The notes: generated by a model not told the origin, from the letters alone. DNA of 64,000 nt from Candidatus Nitrospira nitrosa (GCF_001458735.1 NZ_CZQA01000014.1:1-64000), one strand, 5' to 3'. Counted from the stretch's first letter, positions 1 through 8,757 are shown. Translations and numbers: made by a program.

Positions 1-88
1 CCCGATAATCATCTCGAAGGCTCCTCTCTTGAAGAGTAGAGTCGTTGCTAACGCGACGGGCTCATCCACTTTAACCGAGGAGGTTGCG

Positions 89-1105
89 ATGATGTGTTAT
101 GCGGGCATTGATCTCCATGCCACGAATAGTGTGCTGGTCGTGATTGATGAAGCGGATCGAGTGCTGTATCAGAAACGCCTCCGCAATGACCTGGCCGTGA
201 TCTTCACGGCCTTAACACCGTATCAGACCACGCTGCAGGGCGTGGTCGTTGAGTCCACCTATAATTGGTACTGGTTAGTCGACGGGCTCATGGAAGCAGG
301 GTACCGGGTCCACCTCGCTCATGCACCAGCCCTGCCGCAGTATAGTGGGCTCAAGCATGTTGACGATCAACACGATGCGCAGTGGTTAGCCCATTTACTC
401 CGGCTAGGTTTGCTCCCTACCGGGTACATTTACCCCAAAGCGGAACGGGCCGTGCGGGACTTGTTGCGGAAGCGCAGTCAGTTGGTTCGGCACAAGACCA
501 TGGTCGTGCTGAGCCTACAAAGCCTGCTGACACGACTGACTGGCAATCGGCTCTCCCTCCCTCGGCTTCGACAGCTCACCCCAGAGGGCATTCAGGCACT
601 TGTGCCATTTCCCGAACATGTGCAATCGGTCAGCAGTTCGTTGGCTGTGCTGCAATGTCTGGAGCACGAGATTCACACGATTGAGGGCACGGTTCGGGAA
701 GCGGGGCGGACTCAGCCGGGCTATGTGCTCTTACCGACCGTCCCCGGAATCGGGCCGATCTTGGCGGGCACCATTCTCCTGGAAGCCGGTGACCTGCGGC
801 GGTTTGCGACCGTGGGACACTTCGCCTCCTACTGTCGCTGTGTCGGCAGCGAACATGTGAGTAACGGCAAACGCAAAGGGGCTGGCAACACGAAGAACGG
901 CAACAAGTATTTAAGCTGGGCGTTCATCGAGGCGGCGCACTTCGCCATTCGCTATGGGGCCGGGATTCGCACGTATTATCAGCGCAAGCAGGCACGGACG
1001 CATCCCCTTGTGGCGCTGAAGGCCGTGGCCCATAAATTGGCGCGGGCCTGCTATCACATGCTCCGTGCGCAGGTGCCATTCGATCTGTCCCGCGCTTTTG
1101 GCTAG
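89..1105 (+). CDS. IS110-family DEDD transposase/recombinase
   Basis: This 338-aa recombinase moves the surrounding element. The N-terminal RuvC-like DEDD domain is visible: Asp8 in AGIDLH, Glu55 in VVVEST, and the Asp pair near 93 and 96 in VDDQHDAQWLAHLL. A C-terminal Transposase_20 domain follows, with LPTVPGIGPILAG (215-227), FASYCR and the Ser258-containing segment SNGKRKGAGNTKNGN that holds the family's nucleophilic serine region. The start at 89 is chosen because GAGGAGG lies at 77-83 and the protein then begins at the usual place before the first Asp. The reading frame stays open further upstream to a TTG, but that would remove the ribosome binding site. The gene appears intact. Confidence 0.93.
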   Translation: MMCYAGIDLHATNSVLVVIDEADRVLYQKRLRNDLAVIFTALTPYQTTLQGVVVESTYNWYWLVDGLMEAGYRVHLAHAPALPQYSGLKHVDDQHDAQWLAHLLRLGLLPTGYIYPKAERAVRDLLRKRSQLVRHKTMVVLSLQSLLTRLTGNRLSLPRLRQLTPEGIQALVPFPEHVQSVSSSLAVLQCLEHEIHTIEGTVREAGRTQPGYVLLPTVPGIGPILAGTILLEAGDLRRFATVGHFASYCRCVGSEHVSNGKRKGAGNTKNGNKYLSWAFIEAAHFAIRYGAGIRTYYQRKQARTHPLVALKAVAHKLARACYHMLRAQVPFDLSRAFG

Positions 1106-1548
1106 GCGCGGCAGAGCTGGGGGGAGCTGGGAGCTCGCAAAGGGGTTGAGGCCACACCTCGCACTCCCGATTAGCCCCGGTCTTCCCCCTTCAACTCCCT
1201 CGCCACTGGCGTGGGGACTGAGACGCCTCGACCGTGAGCCATGATGGGGTTGGCGCCAGCCCGCTGGTAGCCAGACGTCCTGTGCGTAGGTATGCTGGAC
1301 ACGGCCGGGAACCGACGGTTGTCTGGGGCACGAGGTGCCAGGGGCTGGAGTGGATCCCCGACGGGGCTCGCTCCCACGCCTTGATCCTGATGGGTGACTG
1401 GTGCGGCTCAAATCCGAGCTGACACTGCTGACGACGACAACCGGGATGCGACGGAGTCACGCGACCACCATGGCGAGGGAAGACGTCGTCGGAGACCTCG
1501 CCCCGTTTGTAGGATACGGAGGGCATGATCGGCTGTGCCCTCTTGACC
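1106..1548 (+). ncRNA. candidate IS110/IS1111 guide RNA (bridge/seekRNA) region
   Basis: This 443-bp stretch between the transposase stop and the right inverted repeat has no convincing gene; the frames open across it overlap one another on both strands and look like nothing known. IS1111-type elements encode their target-choosing guide RNA in exactly this flank. Short GC-rich hairpins are visible, for example CGCC/GGCG at 1201-1211, CCAGC/GCTGG at 1256-1267 and CCCC/GGGG at 1356-1366. The assignment rests on position and local structure only; RNA ends are not defined. Confidence 0.4.
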
Positions 1549-1649
1549 GGAGCCTTCGAGATGGGCGACCCCTTTATTTCGTTCTTGGAACTTGAAACCG
1601 CCTTCATATTGTCAGATTTCACGGTCTTCCTGGTGCAGGATGTCTGTTG

Positions 1650-3500
1650 TTATGACTTGGGATCGGCTTTCATGCTGCTGACTATTTTGGAAAAAACTTC
1701 GTCGTTCAGCGCATTATATGTCTTGTACGTATCCCGATTCTCGTTGGCACCCGGCGTAGTAATACAACAACCTATATCTTTACCGTACACGGTGTTATCA
1801 AATGCCTTGGTGTAGCCTCCGTTCAAGCCGTGTCGCTGCGCGAAGGCATGTAATTTACCAGTTAGATCTGTAGAATCCACTGAGGAATCATGGATCACTT
1901 GGAGTTCACGGGCAGTCCGTTCGCGTTCATCCCGATTGGCCCCCTTGACCGGGCGAAATCCATCGAGATCAAAAAACACGACTTTGAAACCGGTAAATGA
2001 TGTCCCGTCAGGGACAATGTCAAAGTTTGCAAGTTTGTGGTCGGTCCACACCACACCATGCTGGTTGAGGGTGCGTATCACGAGATTGACCGTGAACTCC
2101 TCCCGTTCCGCCAGACTTGTTGTTTCCCCGCGACGATCCGGCGCTCGAACTTGGAGGCGGTCAAGCGCGTTGGTGACCCCCGCAAGGTTGTTGAGTGCAC
2201 CATGCCCTTGAGCCGTCACCTGCTCTTCTCCACTGATGTTCTGCTCACGCGATAGGGCAAACCAGTGCTCTTTCTTGTTCTGATCTCGCGCTTTCACCCA
2301 CAGCAAGTCTTCAACGCGCTGCACAACTTGAAACGGAACGTCAGCCATTAATTGTTTGATATCGCCAAGAATGGCCCGGCTAGTGTCTTGTTCGTAAAGT
2401 GTATTTAAGCCTCTTCTCCTATTAGGATCCGCATCACTACTGCCGAGGTAGACAAACTTCTTGATTACCCCAGCATCTGAGCTCGTATAGACTTTGGAGT
2501 TGGCACCACCGCCAATCAACGTCCCAATCCCTTTTGGTGACTCACCTGGTTTGTTTGGAAACTGTAGAAAACCTTCCGAATCAAGGCGTGGAACCTGACC
2601 GCTGAAGATCAACTCCCCTTCGTAGATTAGGTGCGCGGAGGGAGAAATTGTGGGCTTCACAACACGTGGCCTGTCATAGACGCGTAACGCATTGGGCTCT
2701 GAATTGATTTTTTCTGCAAGTGGCTGCGGTTCGGCTAACGGTAGTTGTCGGGGTGTAATCACTGGCGGCGCCCCATTGCCAGCCGGCACTCCTCGGGGGA
2801 GACCACCCTCTCCGGCCGCATTGACGTCACCCAGCACGACTGGTCCCCCAGGATTACGGGGACTCACTACTGGCGGCGCCCCATTGCCAGCTGGCATTCC
2901 TCGGGGGAGACCACCCTCTCCGGCCTCATTGACATCACCCAGCACGACTGGTCCCCCAGGATTACGAGGGTTCACTACTGGCGGCGCCCCATTGCCAGCC
3001 GGCACTCCTCGGGGGGGTCCACCCTCTCGCTGTTGCTGCTGCACATTCCCTTGTTGATGGGGTTGAGCCGCAGGACCGTTTGTAGTACCAGCGATTGGCG
3101 CTGCTTGCGGTTGAGGCGGGTGCAGTTGACCTTGTGGGCCAGCCCTTAGCTTCTGATCGAGCCCCAGTTGCTGTCCCCGCTGCCGCACATTCCCTTGTTG
3201 ATGGGGTTGAGCCGCAGGAACGGTTGTAGTGCCAGCAGTTGGTCCTGTTGGTGGAACAGGACGGGCGGCAGGATTGCCATCCGTCGGGATCGCAGGCTCG
3301 GCGACCGGATTATTCCGTGTGTCGGCATCCGCCTCATTTCGATTCTGCGGATTCCCTGTGAACTGGTCGCGTTGGCCGCCTTGATCCCGGCGGTTTTCTC
3401 GTTGCCCGGGGGTCGGGCCGCTGCTGCCGGCATAGACTGCATCCGTCAGCAATGCGAACAGAAGCGCGAGAGCCACATCGCGAAGCGTGAATAATTTCAT
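1650..3500 (-). CDS. secreted protein-kinase-like protein with proline-rich repeats
   Basis: This 616-aa protein starts with a signal peptide (MKLFTLRDVALALLFALLTDAVYAG). Residues about 25-260 are low-complexity, rich in Pro, Gly, Asn and Gln, and hold a 36-residue tandem repeat. Residues about 325-545 resemble a protein kinase fold: a glycine-rich loop GGGANSKVY (330-338), a lysine in IKKF (346-349), a catalytic-loop-like TDHKLANF (486-493, with Asp, Lys and Asn as in DxKxxN) and a metal-binding-like FFDLDGF (509-515). These are seen motifs; kinase activity is inferred. The start at 3500 overlaps the stop of the upstream gene as ATGA, which implies coupled translation. A substrate or target cannot be named, and ATP is not expected in the periplasm, so it may act outside the cell or be a pseudokinase. 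Confidence 0.7.
   Translation of the reverse strand: MKLFTLRDVALALLFALLTDAVYAGSSGPTPGQRENRRDQGGQRDQFTGNPQNRNEADADTRNNPVAEPAIPTDGNPAARPVPPTGPTAGTTTVPAAQPHQQGNVRQRGQQLGLDQKLRAGPQGQLHPPQPQAAPIAGTTNGPAAQPHQQGNVQQQQREGGPPRGVPAGNGAPPVVNPRNPGGPVVLGDVNEAGEGGLPRGMPAGNGAPPVVSPRNPGGPVVLGDVNAAGEGGLPRGVPAGNGAPPVITPRQLPLAEPQPLAEKINSEPNALRVYDRPRVVKPTISPSAHLIYEGELIFSGQVPRLDSEGFLQFPNKPGESPKGIGTLIGGGANSKVYTSSDAGVIKKFVYLGSSDADPNRRRGLNTLYEQDTSRAILGDIKQLMADVPFQVVQRVEDLLWVKARDQNKKEHWFALSREQNISGEEQVTAQGHGALNNLAGVTNALDRLQVRAPDRRGETTSLAEREEFTVNLVIRTLNQHGVVWTDHKLANFDIVPDGTSFTGFKVVFFDLDGFRPVKGANRDERERTARELQVIHDSSVDSTDLTGKLHAFAQRHGLNGGYTKAFDNTVYGKDIGCCITTPGANENRDTYKTYNALNDEVFSKIVSSMKADPKS
2748..3026 (-). repeat. 108-bp in-gene tandem repeat (2.6 copies)
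   Basis: The segment ACTGGCGGCG recurs at 2761, 2869 and 2977, a period of exactly 108 bp. The repeat encodes 36-residue units whose core is PAGNGAPPV...PRNPGGPVVLGDVN. Units are nearly identical, so the array is young or kept uniform. Because the period is a multiple of three, copy number can change without breaking the kinase-like domain downstream. Confidence 0.9.
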
Positions 3501-5719
3501 GGCGCGAATCTCCACTTATCATTCATGAACGGCTTCAGATCTTCGATCTGGATCCAAAGCTGAAGCTTGAGGGTGGTAGCGTGCGTATAACCGATGGGCT
3601 TATATTTGGCTTCCTTAATGATGTGCTGGTCCTCAAACGACTTGTCAAAGTCCCAGAGATCCGGCCGAAAGACGTACGTGAAGCCGGCCTTGAAATCGTT
3701 CCAGTCCTTGTTTTTCGTGTTTTGCTTGGTGCTGGCGACGAGATTCACCATATGAAGCTGGACAGCCACATCGATATTGATCATCTGACGATCACTGAGT
3801 CCCGACACGGGTATCCGGGTCTTCAGCACCGTCCGCGTCTCAAGCCCTCTCATGGACTGAGCAATTTTCGGAATCTTGCGCAGACCGAGGGTTTCCTGAT
3901 CGAAGAGATCGACGGGCGTTGCATACGTGCAGTTCTCGGTCGTCTTGAGTTTATCGGCAATGCCACACGCATGCCATTCGTATTGCACGGAGCCGAAGGC
4001 TTCGTGTTCCGCAGGGCCGCGCCCACCGCTCACCTCGTATTCCCGTGCCTGAAAGTTGAAGTTCGATCCCTTGGACTCGGAGATATCGGCGCCCAAGATT
4101 TCTTCCGCCGAAACATTGAGTGATTTGCTCGTGTCCGCGCTTGACCCGGCGCCGACCTCTCTATTCTCCGTCGCGGGGTATATCATCACTTCCTTGGCTT
4201 CCCACGGCATGATGTTCATCCGCACGTGCCCGACGTAAAAGTTTCCATCGGTGGCCATGTCGGTGCTGGGTTTAGAGCCGTGCCGCAGCTCGATGCTGGT
4301 TTCCTTGTCCGTGTCGATGGCGATGTAGAGTTCTCCATCCTGAACCCAGGCCGCGATTTGAGGATGAATGGACAACGTCATTTTCTGGTTTTTGCTGGGG
4401 TCGTTCGGGGATGTTCTCAGATCTGCTGTCAGGTAGGGGGTTTGGTTATTCGGCGCAAATTTGTACTTGATCGCCTTATACCCTTCCTTCGTCTCAAACA
4501 CGGGTCCAACGCCTAGGCGAATCCCCACGCTGTCCGATCCAAAGGGATGCATGACTTCCGGTTCGGCAGCAAGCGCGCGACGTTGCTTCTCGCGCGCGAT
4601 AGCCTCCTCTTTCGCTTTTTGGGCCGCCGCGCGTCTGGCCTCGCGTTCTTTCTCGAGGGCCTCCATCTTCTTGCCCCATTGTTCCAATGCCGGCGCCATA
4701 GCAAGCAGTGACCGAAAGCTCTCGACATCAAACAGGACGAAGGCATCACCCGCGTGATACGCCGTGCTGTCGGCCATGTCAAAAGCAAGTTTTTTCTTCT
4801 CCGCATCCGACGCGTCAAGGTCGGCGAATTGAGGAGGAATTTCTATACCGTATGTTTTCGCGCTGGCCACAGCCGATCCTCCTCGCACCCCGATGCGCAG
4901 GCTCGGGATGGCGACATTCGTAATACTGTAATAATATTGGCCCTTTTCGATGCGCCATTCGCCGGTGGGCAAGGTCTCGCCGTCCGGGCCGCAACGGATC
5001 GGGGCGTTGTCCGTGGCATGGGCATCAAGGTAGAGATAGCGGTCCAAGTAATAGACATTTTGGATGCGATACGTATCTTTTTTCCCCGGGACGCCTTTGA
5101 GCATGAACGCGGCAGTTGTTTTCGCCTCGTTGCCCTTCGAGGAGGACACCTCACTGACCAGCCCGTCCTCGCCGACATTCAGAAGTTTTGTCTGGTTCGT
5201 AGTGATCGCCCGAGCCTCCGGAGGCGCGCCGTCATACCAAGCAACCAGCGCTCCGCGTGGAGGCGCTTTCTGGACACTCGGTTCTGATTTGGGAGGCAAC
5301 GGTGTCGGCTCAACAGACGGCTTAGTAAAGGTCGGAGGTGGCATGGGCTGCGGCAAGAGACTGCCGGTGCTGCCGCGTGTGCCTTGCTGCGGTTGAGGGG
5401 CTGCGGGGATACCGGCGGCATCCAGGACGTGCTGATCGAGTATCACCCGCTGTTTTTCATTGGCGTTCGTGGTGTATTGGCCGATGATCCCATCCGTCAG
5501 CACCCTGAAGTACCACGTGCGGTTCGGTGTCACCGGTTGCACCATGATGGCGCCGGCTTCGATCATCGCGTGCTTCGTGTAGCCGGTTTTCCCCTCGGTG
5601 ATGTAGAGCACATCCACGGCATACCCCGTGAGATTCTCTATCATTAACTCCTTTTGCTGGTCCGCCCCAAGTAAGGCCGGAAGCACGATCAGGGCACAAG
5701 CGAGTATCATTCTATTCAT
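3497..5719 (-). CDS. exported protein of unknown function, partner of kinase-like protein
   Basis: This 740-aa protein is not recognised as a known family. It has a signal peptide (MNRMILACALIVLPALLGA), a small N-terminal beta-rich domain (about 24-100), a proline-rich linker (105-155), a beta-rich middle (about 156-300) and a charged helical coiled-coil-like stretch (342-386, rich in Lys, Glu, Arg and Ala), followed by about 350 residues of mixed sequence. The ATG at 5719 follows GGAGG at a good distance. The stop overlaps the start of the kinase-like gene by four bases, so the two are probably made together and act in the same exported compartment. No lipobox is present after the signal peptide. 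Confidence 0.75.
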   Translation of the reverse strand: MNRMILACALIVLPALLGADQQKELMIENLTGYAVDVLYITEGKTGYTKHAMIEAGAIMVQPVTPNRTWYFRVLTDGIIGQYTTNANEKQRVILDQHVLDAAGIPAAPQPQQGTRGSTGSLLPQPMPPPTFTKPSVEPTPLPPKSEPSVQKAPPRGALVAWYDGAPPEARAITTNQTKLLNVGEDGLVSEVSSSKGNEAKTTAAFMLKGVPGKKDTYRIQNVYYLDRYLYLDAHATDNAPIRCGPDGETLPTGEWRIEKGQYYYSITNVAIPSLRIGVRGGSAVASAKTYGIEIPPQFADLDASDAEKKKLAFDMADSTAYHAGDAFVLFDVESFRSLLAMAPALEQWGKKMEALEKEREARRAAAQKAKEEAIAREKQRRALAAEPEVMHPFGSDSVGIRLGVGPVFETKEGYKAIKYKFAPNNQTPYLTADLRTSPNDPSKNQKMTLSIHPQIAAWVQDGELYIAIDTDKETSIELRHGSKPSTDMATDGNFYVGHVRMNIMPWEAKEVMIYPATENREVGAGSSADTSKSLNVSAEEILGADISESKGSNFNFQAREYEVSGGRGPAEHEAFGSVQYEWHACGIADKLKTTENCTYATPVDLFDQETLGLRKIPKIAQSMRGLETRTVLKTRIPVSGLSDRQMINIDVAVQLHMVNLVASTKQNTKNKDWNDFKAGFTYVFRPDLWDFDKSFEDQHIIKEAKYKPIGYTHATTLKLQLWIQIEDLKPFMNDKWRFAP

Positions 5720-6318
5720 ACGTACGCCTCCATAGGTTTTTCAGAACGCTTCCTGTTCGTACTGAGGCCACTGATGTCCGGCTCACATTCGCTGTTTGAA
5801 TGTCTCGAGCACTCCGTTAGAGTGTTGACTGCCGCGGATCAACACCTATAGAATCTGGCATGCGTACTGCTTACTACTGTTCGACACTTTCCTGCGGTGT
5901 TCGTGAAACATCGTAGGTCTTACTCCTACCATCACTTGATCTCTTATGGTAGGGCCAATTGGATCTACCTGGTCGCCAAGCGATTGTGTACGGATACAAG
6001 GGATTGAGCAATGAGCGGGAGTGCCTCCTTCATTAAAGGGGTCGGGAGTCTTTATACGGCAGGACACTTTCAGCTTCGTGGGCATTCCGCCCCATACCGG
6101 ACCACTCACATCCCCGGTGTCCACCGGCTCACCAGCAGAGACGATGATCTGGTACGTCGTCGTCGAGTCCCGTCCGTGGAGCTCGTCTCTCCTGCGACCT
6201 ATTCCCCTGTCCCCTGATGCCGCTACGAGCGATGAAGATCGGCCTCGTGAAGATCGCTGATACCGCGTCCGCACGACGTTGATGCGACCATTGTGTACGG
6301 GCAAGCCGTTCACATGAT
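5720..6318. other. intergenic region, no gene supported
   Basis: This 599-bp stretch separates the exported operon from the RidA gene. Open frames of 68-155 codons exist on both strands but none has a recognisable product, a good ribosome binding site or normal composition. The upstream region of the exported operon at 5720-5850 presumably holds its promoter; no clear promoter motif was picked out. Confidence 0.5.
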
Positions 6319-6780
6319 TTACGTGGCGAGTTCGACGATCAATTCGATTTCCACGGGGGCATGACGCGGCAACTCCGCGGCACCGACGGCCACACGGGCA
6401 TGACGACCCGCATCACCGAACAACGATACGAGAAGATCAGAAGCTCCGTTGAGGACTTGAGGCTGATCGGTAAATCCAGGAGCCGAAGCAATATGGCCGA
6501 CCATCTTGACGATTTGCTGTACACGATCCAGCGACCCGGCAGCACTCCGAATGATACTGAGCCCATTCAATACGGCAACTCGGGATGCTTCTATCCCTTG
6601 CTCAATGGTTAGATTGCCCCCGAGCTTGCCAGTCATGATGAGTTGCCCGTCTCGGGATGGTAACACGCCGGACAGAAAGAGGAGGTCACCAACACGTACG
6701 ACTGGAACATAATTCGCGACGGGTTTCGGAGGATCCGGCAGCGTCAATCCCAGCTCTTTCAGTTTCGCTTCATACGACAT
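6319..6780 (-). CDS. RidA family (YjgF/YER057c/UK114) protein
   Basis: This 153-aa protein belongs to the RidA family, whose best known members hydrolyse reactive enamine/imine intermediates in the cytoplasm. Family features include VRVGDLLFLSGVLPSRDGQL near the N-terminus and the C-terminal HARVAVGAAELPRHAPVEIE with the conserved Arg129 that binds the substrate carboxylate in active members. The length is slightly above the usual 125-130, as in the YjgF_like_1 subgroup. A GAGAGG motif sits before the ATG. It lies 42 bp downstream of the deoB-like gene on the same strand, so they may be co-transcribed. Confidence 0.88.
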   Translation of the reverse strand: MSYEAKLKELGLTLPDPPKPVANYVPVVRVGDLLFLSGVLPSRDGQLIMTGKLGGNLTIEQGIEASRVAVLNGLSIIRSAAGSLDRVQQIVKMVGHIASAPGFTDQPQVLNGASDLLVSLFGDAGRHARVAVGAAELPRHAPVEIELIVELAT

Positions 6781-6822
6781 GCTATCCTCTCATTTCCTTT
6801 CCTCCTTCACGTGTTGCTATCC

Positions 6823-7980
6823 CTACCCCGGTCTGAGCGCATCCAGGAAACTCTCGCCATGGAGGACCCGATCCGCACCCAAGGCTTCGGCTATCGTCTG
6901 CCCCACGTCCGCAGCCGACCCCCTTGTCCCTAAATCGACACCCTGAGCCAGTTTGGGACCGGTGACACAGAGTGGCACATATTCGCGCGTGGACGTCTTG
7001 CCCGTCAAGGAGCCGTCTCTCCCATGATCACCCGTCACGATGACCATATCGCCGGGACGCAACTTATCAAATAACTCCGGCAAACGACGATCAAACTCTT
7101 GCAGGGCCGTGGCCATCTGCGTCGGCTCTTCTGACCACTGATCCACACTGGCCGCAAGCAGCCCACGCGGAACCTTGTTCAATAGGCCGACCACTTCCTC
7201 CAAGCCCGCAATCCCCGATGCAATCGGAAAGGCTTTCGTAAATCCACGACCGCTGAAGAGATCATACACCTTCCCGACCCCCATCGCGATCTGACCGGAT
7301 CGACTTAAGACATCGAACATCGTCACACCGGGCGCTTCATGCACACAGTCTTTCCTCCCACCATACGGACGAAGTTGATCATGTCCTCCACTCACCGGTT
7401 GGGCGACGACACGAAGGAGCACCCCCGCCTCCTTTGCGGCTTTTCGAACTTCACGACAGCGGTGATGGAATTCCGACACGGCCATGATGGATTCATGCAT
7501 GGCCAGGAAACAGGTATTACCTCCATCGGCCCAGAGTATCGGCGCTCCCGTCGCCATATGTTCCACACCATACCGACGAAGCATCGCCCCCATCAATGCC
7601 ACCTCTCTGCCGATCGATTTTCGTCCGAATACTTGCTCGATCATATCGACGATCGACGTGGGGACACCGGAACGACAGACGGCCGCTCCCTTCTGCTGGA
7701 CCACCCCGCTCATTTCCCAATATCCCGCCACGGAATCTTTCCCTGCCGATGCGAAAGCCAGACGCCCAAAGCACCCGCTCGGTTGTCCCATGGCTCGTAC
7801 ACCCTTAATCGGAGCGACATGCCCCAACCCCAGCATTTCTAGGTTCGGCAGACTGAGTCCCCCAACGGTCTCAGCAAGATGGACAAGGGTGTTCGCCTCA
7901 GCATCGCCGTAGTCTGCCGCATCCGGTAAGGCCCCGACCCCACACCCATCCATCACGAGGAGGATGACGCGTTGAATCAT
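6823..7980 (-). CDS. deoB: phosphopentomutase-like protein (DeoB, alkaline phosphatase superfamily), divergent active site
   Basis: This 385-aa protein matches phosphopentomutase over its whole length: LVMDGCGVG with the metal ligand Asp11, KDSVAGYWEMSG in place of the usual KDT(T/M)TGHWE phospho-threonine loop, PGVTMFDVL, GKVYDLFSGRG, the metal site TGDHG (Asp318, His319) and REYVPL. DeoB interconverts ribose/deoxyribose 1- and 5-phosphates, which fits deoC nearby. By eye several canonical residues are missing: the Thr loop reads S-V-A, the Asp/His pair of the second metal (VDFDALYGHRRD in standard enzymes) reads SVDQWSEEPTQ, and the His before TREY is Ser330. It may therefore have changed activity. 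The start is set by AGGTGA before ATG and by the conserved N-terminus. Confidence 0.78.
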   Translation of the reverse strand: MIQRVILLVMDGCGVGALPDAADYGDAEANTLVHLAETVGGLSLPNLEMLGLGHVAPIKGVRAMGQPSGCFGRLAFASAGKDSVAGYWEMSGVVQQKGAAVCRSGVPTSIVDMIEQVFGRKSIGREVALMGAMLRRYGVEHMATGAPILWADGGNTCFLAMHESIMAVSEFHHRCREVRKAAKEAGVLLRVVAQPVSGGHDQLRPYGGRKDCVHEAPGVTMFDVLSRSGQIAMGVGKVYDLFSGRGFTKAFPIASGIAGLEEVVGLLNKVPRGLLAASVDQWSEEPTQMATALQEFDRRLPELFDKLRPGDMVIVTGDHGRDGSLTGKTSTREYVPLCVTGPKLAQGVDLGTRGSAADVGQTIAEALGADRVLHGESFLDALRPG

Positions 7981-8085
7981 CTGTTCACCTCACCTACATT
8001 ACGACATGTCAACAGAGGAACGTATCGAACCATCACCAAGACCTTGGACAAAACCGGAAACCAGAATTCTGGCAACAAGACCACT

Positions 8086-8205
8086 TCATCCATACTCTGC
8101 TAGATAGACACGAGAATCGGGCTCACCACCGCCGTCGTCGGCTGCATCCGGTAAGGCTTCGGTCGCACACCCGTCCATCACGAGGAGGATGACGCGTTGA
8201 ATCAT
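8086..8205 (-). pseudogene. 39-codon deoB N-terminal decoy (repeat copy 2)
   Basis: Within repeat copy 2 the duplicated deoB start reads MIQRVILLVMDGCATEALPD and then diverges, ending at a TGA after 39 codons. The same AGGTGA ribosome binding site precedes it. It carries the first 13 residues of DeoB and no functional domain. It could be translated as a small peptide or be a silent by-product of the duplication. Confidence 0.5.
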
Positions 8206-8310
8206 CTGTTCACCTCACCTAAATTACGACATGTCAACGGAGAAACGTATCGAGCCATCACCAAGACCTTGGACAAAGCCGGAAAACAGAATTCTGGCAA
8301 CAAGACCACT

Positions 8311-8430
8311 TCATCCATACTCTGCTAGATAGACACGAGAATCGGGCTCACCACCGCCGTCGTCGGCTGCATCCGGTAAGGCTTCGGTCACACACCCGTC
8401 CATCACGAGGAGGATGACGCGTTGAATCAT
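8311..8430 (-). pseudogene. 39-codon deoB N-terminal decoy (repeat copy 3)
   Basis: Repeat copy 3 holds the same short frame as copy 2, with one visible base difference in the segment after Cys13. The third possible decoy in the partial copy at 8594-8646 lacks the ATG. Confidence 0.5.
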
Positions 8431-8757
8431 CTGTTCACCTCACCTAAATTACGACATGTCAACGGAGAAACGTATCGAGCCATCACCAAGACCTTGGACA
8501 AAGCCGGAAAACAGAATTCTGGCAACAAGACCACTTCATCCATACTCTGCTAGATAGACACGAGAATCGGGCTCACCACCGCCGTCGTCGGCTGCATCCG
8601 GTAAGGCTTCGGTCACACACCCGTCCATCACGAGGAGGATGACGCGATTGATCGTCGACTCACTCTACCAAATCACCGTGAGTCGCCATAGAGACGTATG
8701 GAACCATCAAGAGGATCCAAGAGGACGTAGGAAGAAAATTATTGAAATGGGTCTAGC

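Larger units (their letters stand above)
10..1563 (+). mobile_element. IS110-family insertion sequence, IS1111-type
   Basis: A 15-bp perfect inverted repeat, CATCTCGAAGGCTCC at 10-24 and its reverse complement at 1549-1563, brackets a DEDD transposase gene and a 443-bp non-coding 3' flank. IS1111-group members of the IS110 family carry such subterminal inverted repeats and place the long non-coding region downstream of the transposase. The true tips probably lie a few bases outside the repeats. The total length near 1.55 kb is normal for the family. No target duplication was looked for because this family usually makes none. Confidence 0.85.
7919..8646. repeat. 225-bp tandem repeat containing the deoB start (3 full copies plus a partial)
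   Basis: The segment GCATCCGGTAAGG begins at 7919, 8144, 8369 and 8594, always 225 bp apart. Copy 1 is the first about 20 codons of deoB plus its upstream leader; copies 2 and 3 are almost identical to each other and the fourth stops after 53 bp at 8646. The array thus multiplied the deoB ribosome binding site and start codon upstream of the real gene. Copies 2-4 share changes not found in copy 1 (GGCTTCGGTC.CACACCCG), so they were amplified after diverging from the functional start. Confidence 0.95.

Noticed and set aside
2692-3149. Plus-strand frames with repeated Pro/Gly/Thr segments opposite the kinase-like gene
   Set aside because: They are mirror images of the in-gene repeat; the minus-strand gene has a signal peptide, coupling and motifs, and these have none.
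5846-6313. 155-codon minus-strand frame as a gene
   Set aside because: No known family, odd composition, no ribosome binding site, and competing frames on the other strand.
7919-8646. Possible CRISPR array
   Set aside because: The repeat unit is 225 bp with no distinct spacers; it is a plain tandem duplication of the deoB start, and no cas gene is near.
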